From an uncultured Bacillota bacterium (GTDB lineage Bacteria; Bacillota_I; Bacilli_A; Izemoplasmatales; UBA1188), in contig CALCVH010000035.1 in the NCBI GenBank assembly GCA_937907585.1, positions 1-11,015 on the forward strand: DNA of 11,015 nt, given 5' to 3'. The notes beneath the pieces were generated by a model. It was not told the origin of the DNA. It saw only the letters and a list, made by a program, of their open reading frames with translations, and did not search any database. The first letter of the stretch is position 1, and each line of letters begins with the position of its first letter. Positions 1-5,356 of the stretch are shown here, piece after piece. The position numbers and the translations under genes are program-made.

Positions 1-256
1 TAGAATCAGTTATTATATCACTAATTGTATCTGTAACAGGTTCTTCTGTTTTAATAATGGTACTAGATTCTTTTGTAGTAGGTTCTTCCATAGTTGTGGT
101 TATTATTCCTTTTGTTGTTTTAGATTCTTTAGTTACTAAATCAGTAGATGTAGTAGAACTTTTAGTTGTGTTCAAGTTAAAATACTTACATCCAGTAAGT
201 AAAACACATATAACAACAAATATTAAAATGATAGAACCTAACAACATTTTTTTCAT
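1..256 (-). CDS. Ser/Thr-rich lipoprotein, N-terminal part (cut by window edge)
   Basis: The minus-strand frame is open from the ATG at 254-256 to the window edge, giving 85 residues with the C-terminus missing. Residues 1-23 form a typical lipoprotein signal: MKK, a hydrophobic stretch of about 17 residues, then the lipobox LLTGC with Cys at residue 23 as the expected lipidation site. This predicts export by Sec, cleavage by signal peptidase II and anchoring to the outer face of the membrane. What follows is a low-complexity linker rich in Thr, Ser, Lys and Glu, a common spacer between the lipid anchor and a folded domain; that domain lies outside the window, so its function cannot be named. 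A terminator upstream (301-347) separates it from the preceding unit, so it probably has its own promoter. A weak GAGAG ribosome site precedes the start. The opposite strand has a 67-codon frame here, but it lacks any coding signature. Confidence 0.8.
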   Translation of the reverse strand, partial: MKKMLLGSIILIFVVICVLLTGCKYFNLNTTKSSTTSTDLVTKESKTTKGIITTTMEEPTTKESSTIIKTEEPVTDTISDIITDS

Positions 257-271
257 ATAATTAACTCTCAC

Positions 272-287
272 ACAAAATATATTACCA
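272..287 (-). promoter_or_regulatory. Possible extended -10 promoter for the lipoprotein gene
   Basis: On the minus strand TGG directly precedes TAATAT (TAATAT at 279-284, TG of the extended -10 within 285-287). This would start transcription near 272, about 16 nt before the lipoprotein ATG. The -35 position falls in the T-tract of the preceding terminator and matches poorly. An independent promoter is expected because a terminator lies just upstream; the exact site is inferred. Confidence 0.35.
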
Positions 288-300
288 TAATAAAAGGTAG

Positions 301-347
301 AAAAAAATAGTAAACTATTTTTATTTACGCTTAAAATAGTTCACTAT
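301..347 (-). terminator. Intrinsic terminator of the ATPase/TOPRIM operon
   Basis: Arms at 307-321 and 333-347 form a 15-bp inverted repeat with one mismatch on the plus strand. On the minus-strand RNA that position is a G-U wobble, so the stem is fully paired. The loop is 11 nt. Reading leftward, the stem is followed at once by a run of U (301-306), the layout of a Rho-independent terminator for minus-strand transcription. The plus strand has no U-tract after the stem. It closes the unit 400-2505. Confidence 0.85.
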
Positions 348-351
348 CCTT

Positions 352-395
352 ATTGCATTCTTACCACTTTTTTAAAATTGTGGCAGTTTTGCAAT
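352..395 (-). other. Two-tier stem-loop between the TOPRIM unit and its terminator
   Basis: An outer 6-bp stem (352-357 with 390-395) and an inner 5-bp stem (363-367 with 380-384, one G-U pair on the minus strand) are separated by a symmetric 5x5 internal loop, with a 12-nt AT loop. It lies between the last stop codon (400) and the terminator hairpin, in the 3' untranslated region. It has no T-tract of its own, so it is not a second terminator. It could protect the mRNA 3' end or be chance in AT-rich DNA. Confidence 0.35.
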
Positions 396-399
396 GAAA

Positions 400-594
400 T
401 TAATTATTTTTCATATTGTTTCTTAATACTTGATATTCACTATATATTTCTTCTTTTAATTCATCTTTAAATTGTTCTATAAAAAATATTAGGTTGCTGG
501 TGGGAAATAAAGAATTAAATCCATCTTTAATATCAGCCCAGCTTTTTTCATAACTATTTGAATTTAGTCTGTTTGTTTTAAATATGAATTTCAA
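400..594 (-). CDS. C-terminal continuation of the TOPRIM protein in the -1 frame (split or frameshifted)
   Basis: This is a 64-residue frame that can only start at a TTG (592-594) overlapping the TGA stop of the TOPRIM frame (591-593) in the arrangement TTGA. No Shine-Dalgarno sequence is visible upstream. The peptide has no start-like features and reads as the C-terminal end of a longer domain: a Trp-containing segment (SYEKSWADIKDGFNSLF), a hydrophobic strand (NLIFFI), then a charged amphipathic helix. The two frames meet at a run of five T. A -1 slip there joins them into one protein of about 236 residues, near the size I expect for RloB-like proteins. I think this is one gene with a homopolymer frameshift (real, or an assembly error) or a recoded gene. 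A separate coupled small protein is less likely but not excluded. Confidence 0.55.
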   Translation of the reverse strand: MKFIFKTNRLNSNSYEKSWADIKDGFNSLFPTSNLIFFIEQFKDELKEEIYSEYQVLRNNMKNN

Positions 595-1109
595 AAAGAT
601 TTAGGCTTATCTTTGAATGTATTATACATACGAATTGACAAATCTCTTTTTTGCTTATTAGTAGGATTTTGAATCTCATCGAGTGCATGATCAATATTCG
701 AAGCATTAAAATAAAGATAAATTTTTTTATCAATTAATATTTTGTTAATATTGTTTCGTTTGTTTTTATTTCTCTTTATAATTTCCTCTTTATTAATTGC
801 TTCTATTCTATCTAAATAATACTTTATTCTGTTTATATTATTATTTTCTACGATATATTTATCTGAAATATAACAGCCGTCCATATCACAAACTTGTACG
901 ATTTCATCAAAGTCATCTATCCTGTATGCTTTTTCGTTTTCTAATAATTTTTGAATATCATTCCTATAATTATTCTGATAGTTTTCTTCAGATAATTTAT
1001 CGCAATTGAAAGGAATGATAGTCAATTTATTTGAATCAAATAACTCATTAAATAATGATAACCGTAGCTTATCGAAAGGGCCTTCAACGAGAAATAAACA
1101 TTTTATCAT
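591..1109 (-). CDS. TOPRIM-domain protein, partner of the upstream ATPase (RloB/AriB-like)
   Basis: This 172-residue protein shows the TOPRIM signature: a first strand ending in the conserved acid (FLVEGPFDK, Glu9) and a later strand with the DxD motif (VQVCDMDG, Asp75 and Asp77). In TOPRIM folds these residues bind divalent metal for nuclease or nucleotidyl-transfer chemistry. A segment near residue 139 (IDHALDEIQNP) resembles the xxHVLxxxxNP region I associate with RloB-type proteins. Its start overlaps the last 26 nt of the ATPase gene, which implies translational coupling; a GGAAGG lies about 11 nt upstream of the ATG, slightly far. An ATPase with a separate small TOPRIM partner is the layout of the PARIS (AriA/AriB) and AbiL/RloAB phage-defence pairs, where the TOPRIM protein is the likely effector. 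Which subtype this is cannot be decided by eye. The protein seems to stop early; the missing end lies in the -1 frame at 400-594. Confidence 0.75.
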   Translation of the reverse strand: MIKCLFLVEGPFDKLRLSLFNELFDSNKLTIIPFNCDKLSEENYQNNYRNDIQKLLENEKAYRIDDFDEIVQVCDMDGCYISDKYIVENNNINRIKYYLDRIEAINKEEIIKRNKNKRNNINKILIDKKIYLYFNASNIDHALDEIQNPTNKQKRDLSIRMYNTFKDKPKSF

Positions 1110-2505
1110 CTAAAAGACTGCCTTCCACATTCATACTCGCAATTATATCTTCTGTGCTAATCAAATCAAACAGGTGATAATTATTTGTATCAGGATTAGC
1201 GATTAATCTATAATATAAATCTCTTAAATTATTATGTCCTTTAACATTAGTCAATTGAATAAATACTTCTTTTGGGTTGGTAGTAGTAAAGAAAATACTT
1301 TTATAATTTATTTTCTCTAATATTCTTAAATTATGTGATGTGAACATTAGTTGCCCATTAGAGAAATTATCAAACGCATATATTAGTTCTCCAAGTAAAT
1401 ATTCAAATACTCCACTATCAATTTCATCTATAGCTATTAAACAGCCTTCATTCGAATATGCTTCAATTAATCCACTTAATATAGATATTATTTTTTTAAT
1501 ACCATTAGATTCATGTATAAGTGGAATAACATGTCCATTTTTTTTACCAGCTATTACAAAAGAAACATAATCACTATCCACTTCATTTACAACCGCTATA
1601 TCTTTAGGCATAACTATTTCTACATAATAATTTGGTATAATGTTCGGCAATACCTTGTTTATTGTTTTAACAATATTTGAAAAGACTATAAATTGATTTT
1701 TTGGTAATTTACTATAATATGTAAATGGAACAAATATATCACCACATTTAATGATCATATGCCTATTATCATTTTCATTTATAATTGATTCTTGTTTAAA
1801 CCTAAATCTAATTCCAACATTAGGATTTTCATTAAAATAATTAATAGAATAAATAGATAATCTAGACGATGCGAATATATTTAAAGATAATACAATCCAA
1901 TAATATGATTCAAGAGATTTATTATTGTTTATGATTTCAATTAATTTTGAATTGAAAATGGTTGAATAAGCTCCTCCTATTGTATTATTAGTTTCATATC
2001 TAGTAATTAATTTATATGTATTTCTGTATTCATTTTTCATTTTATTTAAAAATTGATTATTTATATTATCCGGATATGAAAATTTATATGTTATATTATC
2101 TTTAAAATTATCTTTATATGATAAGGATTCTTCCATAATAAAAATCCTATGATCATCAACACCAAGTTTAACATCATATTGAACATAGTAATAATTATTA
2201 TCAAAGTTAATTAAAAAATCAGCTCCAATGCTATAAGAATCTTTTTCAAACATACAATAATCAGTATGTGTATCATTTAACGAATTTCCAGATAATAATA
2301 TTTGAATAACTCTAAGTGCGTTTAATGCACTAGTTTTCCCGCTTCCATTTTGGCCATATATACCAAGAACATTTTTAAAATCATCTGGATCTATATCACC
2401 TCTTTGTACTCTCTTTTTTTCTGAATAAAAGATTTCACCATCTTCTATATTTTTAAAATTATGCATTCTTAATGATTCTAGTCTAACTATTCCTATATTA
2501 TTCAT
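1084..2505 (-). CDS. SMC/ABC-type AAA ATPase of a TOPRIM-linked defence pair (AAA_15/AAA_21-like)
   Basis: This 473-residue protein begins with the strand typical of RecF/SMC-like ATPases (VRLESLRMHNFKNIEDGEI) followed by Walker A GQNGSGKT at residues 51-58. The C-terminal half carries an ABC-signature-like segment (ESNGIKKIISILSG, about 332-345), Walker B LIAIDEID with Asp360 and Glu361, and the switch histidine in FTSHN (His391). The region between, about 90-320, is the usual variable insertion. Homologues act as NTP-driven sensors that hold a nuclease inactive until infection (AriA in PARIS; RloA; OLD-family ATPase domains). That role is inferred here from the overlapping TOPRIM gene. The start is supported by AGGAGGA at 2510-2516 and a TATAAT box just upstream. 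The gene looks even more AT-rich than the AAA gene at 5356-6555, which would fit separate acquisition. No membrane segments are seen; it is probably cytoplasmic. Confidence 0.85.
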   Translation of the reverse strand: MNNIGIVRLESLRMHNFKNIEDGEIFYSEKKRVQRGDIDPDDFKNVLGIYGQNGSGKTSALNALRVIQILLSGNSLNDTHTDYCMFEKDSYSIGADFLINFDNNYYYVQYDVKLGVDDHRIFIMEESLSYKDNFKDNITYKFSYPDNINNQFLNKMKNEYRNTYKLITRYETNNTIGGAYSTIFNSKLIEIINNNKSLESYYWIVLSLNIFASSRLSIYSINYFNENPNVGIRFRFKQESIINENDNRHMIIKCGDIFVPFTYYSKLPKNQFIVFSNIVKTINKVLPNIIPNYYVEIVMPKDIAVVNEVDSDYVSFVIAGKKNGHVIPLIHESNGIKKIISILSGLIEAYSNEGCLIAIDEIDSGVFEYLLGELIYAFDNFSNGQLMFTSHNLRILEKINYKSIFFTTTNPKEVFIQLTNVKGHNNLRDLYYRLIANPDTNNYHLFDLISTEDIIASMNVEGSLLDDKMFISR

Positions 2506-2509
2506 AGAT

Positions 2510-2530
2510 TCCTCCTACATATCAATTATA
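2510..2530 (-). promoter_or_regulatory. -10 box and ribosome site of the ATPase/TOPRIM operon
   Basis: The minus strand has a perfect TATAAT at 2525-2530, and AGGAGGA at 2510-2516 ends 4 nt before the ATG at 2503-2505. Transcription would start near 2518, leaving a leader of only about 13 nt. The -35 is poor: TTGAAA lies 14 nt from the -10, which is too close, and the 17-18 nt position holds GTATTG/TGTATT. An upstream terminator (2586-2615) makes a promoter here likely. Confidence 0.6.
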
Positions 2531-2585
2531 CTATATTTTTTAAATTTCAATACATTTTGTTTCGATTTTTAATTATTAATAATAT

Positions 2586-2615
2586 AAAAAAGACTCAAAA
2601 ATTCGTTTTTGAGCC
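2586..2615 (-). terminator. Intrinsic terminator of the six-gene operon
   Basis: A 10-bp stem (2592-2601 with 2606-2615, one G-U pair on the minus-strand RNA) with a 4-nt loop is followed leftward by six U (2586-2591). The stem begins at the last base of the SRAP gene's TAG stop codon. It is a textbook Rho-independent terminator for the minus strand and separates the helicase-to-SRAP unit from the ATPase/TOPRIM unit. Confidence 0.92.
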
Positions 2616-3178
2616 TAATTATTATTTAATTGATATTCTACGTCTGAGAAACTAATATTTAATAAATCACTTATATCAGAAGTATTATCTAGCCATCTAG
2701 ATATATCATCTTTTCTTATAATCAGAGGCATTCTTTCATGAATGAATGATATGTTATCATCAGCACATCTAGTAATAATCGAGAATACTGGAATTCTATT
2801 TTCTATTCTATAAATACCAGCTAAATAAATAACATTATCATTTTTTGATTTTATAGAATATTTATTTTTCTTATTTCCTTCCCATTCATAATAGTTAGAC
2901 GCTGGTATAACACATCTTCTATTTTTAATTCCATCAATGAATAATTTCTTTTGATATATGGTTTCACATTTAGCATTTATTATAGTGGTTTTATTTATAG
3001 AATATCCCCATTTCATTTTAAAAGAATCAGCTTCTAGATTCCTGTTATTACAAATAACTGGAACTATATCGCCAGGAAATATTTCTCCACTAGTTTTTAA
3101 ACCTTCTTTATTTTTTATTTTTTCAATGATGGCTTTTATTTCTTTTGAATCATCATCGATAAAATATCTTCCACACAT
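2615..3178 (-). CDS. SRAP-family (YedK/HMCES-like) abasic-site-binding protein
   Basis: The protein has 187 residues and starts MCGRY, so Cys2 becomes the N-terminal residue after Met removal. In the SRAP family this Cys forms a thiazolidine crosslink to abasic sites in single-stranded DNA, shielding them at replication forks. The other expected active-site positions are present: Asn68 in INAKCET (family NAR/KxET), Glu98 in NYYEW and His147 in IHERMP. The RRCVIPASNYYEW block and the FSIITR strand are also typical. It is slightly short for the family (commonly over 200 residues), with the C-terminal end trimmed. AGGGGA lies just upstream of the ATG. It follows the LRR gene by 34 nt with no terminator between, so it is probably the last gene of the large operon. 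Its job there is unclear; SRAP genes also occur as ordinary housekeeping genes and on phages. Confidence 0.95.
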   Translation of the reverse strand: MCGRYFIDDDSKEIKAIIEKIKNKEGLKTSGEIFPGDIVPVICNNRNLEADSFKMKWGYSINKTTIINAKCETIYQKKLFIDGIKNRRCVIPASNYYEWEGNKKNKYSIKSKNDNVIYLAGIYRIENRIPVFSIITRCADDNISFIHERMPLIIRKDDISRWLDNTSDISDLLNISFSDVEYQLNNN

Positions 3179-3212
3179 ATATCCCCTATTAGTTTTGTTT
3201 TATAAATATTTA

Positions 3213-4700
3213 TTACTTCCAAATAGTAGGTACACCATCTACATAATGCCAGTATTTTTTCCTATTATGCAAAGGCTTAGTTTCTTTATACATAACAACT
3301 TTTCTTTTATATGAACGAAAATATTTATCCTCATATAAATTATAATTATCTTTCAAATAGATTTTCAATTTATGACAATGTTTAAATGCTCTATTTCCAA
3401 TATATGTTACACTATCCGGAATGGTTATTGATGTCAGAGATGAACAGCCTTCGAATGCATGCCATCCTATTGATGTGACGCTATCTGGGATAGTGATTGA
3501 TGTTAGAGATGAACAACATGAAAACGCAAACCATCCAATTAACGTAACGATATTTGGAATTGTGATTGATTGTAGAGATGAACATTTGTAGAATGCACCA
3601 TCTCCTATTGACATGACACTATTTGGAATTGTTATTGATTGTAAAGATGAACAACCAGAAAGTGCTTCTATTCCTATTGAAGTTCCACTTGTTATTACAA
3701 CTTCTTTTAATTCATCATTTTTGATATATACTGCTGCAAAAGCTGGGATAGTTGCGGTTTCTATAGAACAACCAAAGAATGCAGTTTTTTCTATTGATGT
3801 TACACTATCAGGAATTGTGATTGATGTTAGAGAGGAACAATTATAGAATGCCCAACCTCCTATTGATGTAACACTATTTGGAATAGTTATTGATTGTAGA
3901 GATGAACAATTATAGAATGCTTCATTTCCTATTGATGTAACATTATCTGGGATAGTGATTGATGTTAGAGATGAACAATAACGGAATGCAGCATATCCTA
4001 TTGAGGTTACACTATTTGGGATAGTGATTGATGTTAGAGATGAACAACCTACAAATGCACATTCTCCAATTGATGTGACACTATTTGAAATAGCTATTAA
4101 TGTTAGAGATGAACAACCAGAGAATGCTCCAATTCCTATTGATTTAACACTATCTGGAATAGTTATTGATGTTAGAGATTTACAATTATAGAATGCTCCA
4201 AATGGAATATATGTACTTCCTGTAATTGTTACATTTTTAAGGGATGATGGAATATAGTATGCGGAGCTTGTTATTGAAGATGTACTAGAACCATAATAAG
4301 ATTGTGTAGTTGCAGTACCTCCTGCATAACTACTAGTTCCAAATATATATCCAAATGGATATTGATAAGCATCATATCGGATATGTTCTTTATCACCTAC
4401 AAAAGGTAGTGTGATAGATTCAAGAGATGAACAACCAGAGAACGCATATTCTCCTATTGATGTGACACTATCTGGTATTATTATTGATTGTAAAGATGAA
4501 CAGTCACGGAAAGCATAACTTCCTATTGATGTTACTAATAAATTTTCAATTATTTTAGGTATAGTAACATCTGTTTCTTCGCCAATATATCTTGTAATTA
4601 TTATAGAATTGCCATCATCAGATTTTTTATATTCAAAACTATTAACATCCGTTTCTTTTTCAACAATTGAACCATTTTGTTCTAAGAATCTCATTTCCAT
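3213..4700 (-). CDS. BspA-like leucine-rich-repeat protein (LRR_5), no signal peptide
   Basis: The protein has 495 residues. From about residue 57 to 445 it is built from 23-residue repeats of the Treponema pallidum/BspA type (consensus xSIGxxAFxxCSSLTSITIPxSV). SIG-type starts fall at 58, 81, 187, 210, 233, 256, 279, 302, 341, 364, 387, 410 and 433. Residues 99-160 interrupt the array with a Gly/Ser/Thr/Tyr-rich insert (YPFGYIFGTSSY, then IPSSLKNVTIT) that I recognise as a recurring unit in such proteins. The C-terminus is a short basic and aromatic tail ending DGVPTIW. BspA repeats usually sit on exported adhesins, but the N-terminus here is charged (MEMRFLEQNG), and an in-frame TAA 15 codons upstream with no start codon between rules out a missed signal peptide. 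Either it stays in the cytoplasm or it leaves by a non-Sec route. It follows the membrane-protein gene by 20 nt and is preceded by AAGG, so it is co-transcribed. The ligand is unknown. Confidence 0.93.
   Translation of the reverse strand: MEMRFLEQNGSIVEKETDVNSFEYKKSDDGNSIIITRYIGEETDVTIPKIIENLLVTSIGSYAFRDCSSLQSIIIPDSVTSIGEYAFSGCSSLESITLPFVGDKEHIRYDAYQYPFGYIFGTSSYAGGTATTQSYYGSSTSSITSSAYYIPSSLKNVTITGSTYIPFGAFYNCKSLTSITIPDSVKSIGIGAFSGCSSLTLIAISNSVTSIGECAFVGCSSLTSITIPNSVTSIGYAAFRYCSSLTSITIPDNVTSIGNEAFYNCSSLQSITIPNSVTSIGGWAFYNCSSLTSITIPDSVTSIEKTAFFGCSIETATIPAFAAVYIKNDELKEVVITSGTSIGIEALSGCSSLQSITIPNSVMSIGDGAFYKCSSLQSITIPNIVTLIGWFAFSCCSSLTSITIPDSVTSIGWHAFEGCSSLTSITIPDSVTYIGNRAFKHCHKLKIYLKDNYNLYEDKYFRSYKRKVVMYKETKPLHNRKKYWHYVDGVPTIWK
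3366..4532 (-). repeat. Tandem ~69-bp repeats encoding LRR units
   Basis: About a dozen in-phase 69-bp units, one per 23-residue repeat, are interrupted by the unique insert near 4221-4406 and a diverged unit near 3690-3790. Several neighbouring units are close to identical at the DNA level (for example those in 3840-4080), which suggests recent expansion or gene conversion. The array could vary in copy number between strains and is prone to assembly collapse. Confidence 0.85.
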
Positions 4701-4720
4701 AATAAACGCCTTATAATAAG

Positions 4721-5356
4721 TTATATTATTCCTCTTTCTTTTTTATAAATATGAACTTTAATTAGTGATATTATAACCATTATTAAACTTATTAAGAGTA
4801 TAATTCCTGAAATACCTAAAGAAAAATATAGTTTAATTTCTTTATATAATTCTATACCAAATAAATTATTTAATTGATATTCAAATAGACGTTCAATAAA
4901 AACAATATTTAATAATGCTGAAGTAAATGATGTAATCATTATCGCTCTAGACATTATATTAAATGCTTCACTTTTAAAAGCTCGTTTAAATGTGAAACCA
5001 AATAAAAAGATAATACCGAAAGCAATCAATAAATCTATCCATATTCCATAATCTACTATTGGATCATCTAAAGATAATATATTAGAGATTAGGAAAAGAA
5101 TTGCGATTGGTATTAATAATAACGCAATATTTCTATATGTAATTATTTGATCTTTTTCATCGGTATCTATCTTTTTTGCGTAAATGAATCTGGCGATACC
5201 GATTACTATTGTGTATATACCAGCTATGATTCCTACTAAACCATTTTTAAAACTGGTTTGTGTATATATTCCAAAAACCATTTTAAAAATGCCTATTAAT
5301 ACGATGATTATTCCTGCTGCATAGCTGGTAAATACTTCAAAACCTTTGCTTCTCAT
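4721..5356 (-). CDS. Six-helix integral membrane protein, family not recognised
   Basis: The protein has 211 residues and six predicted membrane segments at about 11-31, 38-59, 75-94, 104-123, 135-154 and 177-199. A charged loop (KKIDTDEKDQ) lies between helices 2 and 3, a basic loop (FKRAFKSE) after helix 4, and the C-terminal tail is basic (KKERG). There is no cleavable signal peptide and no catalytic motif I can see. The first two helices share a Gly-rich pattern (GIIIVLIGIFKMVFGIY; GIIAGIYTIVIGIARFIYA) that may reflect an internal repeat. Its ATG overlaps the AAA gene's stop by one base (TAATG) with no strong ribosome site, so translation depends on ribosomes finishing the AAA gene. That tight coupling suggests the two proteins are needed together, and the membrane protein could be the anchor or target site of the AAA machine; this is inference. 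Confidence 0.8.
   Translation of the reverse strand: MRSKGFEVFTSYAAGIIIVLIGIFKMVFGIYTQTSFKNGLVGIIAGIYTIVIGIARFIYAKKIDTDEKDQIITYRNIALLLIPIAILFLISNILSLDDPIVDYGIWIDLLIAFGIIFLFGFTFKRAFKSEAFNIMSRAIMITSFTSALLNIVFIERLFEYQLNNLFGIELYKEIKLYFSLGISGIILLISLIMVIISLIKVHIYKKERGII

Noticed and set aside
57..260. Plus-strand 67-codon frame
   Set aside because: It is antisense to a lipoprotein start with a clear lipobox; the apparent hydrophobic residues come from the Thr/Ser-rich codons of the real gene.
352..395. Second intrinsic terminator
   Set aside because: No T-tract follows the stem on either strand; only the 301-347 hairpin has one.
591..1086. Use of TGA as Trp (Mycoplasma code)
   Set aside because: Reading through the TGA stops at 591-593 and 1084-1086 reaches another stop within a few codons, and Trp positions in the SRAP and LRR genes that I checked use TGG.
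797..3846. Plus-strand frames at 797-1009, 1340-1570, 2958-3314 and 3613-3846
   Set aside because: Each lies opposite a gene with recognisable motifs (TOPRIM, ATPase, SRAP and LRR repeats) and shows no family feature of its own.
3366..4532. CRISPR array
   Set aside because: The regular repeats are in-frame 69-bp coding units of LRR_5 with no distinct spacers.
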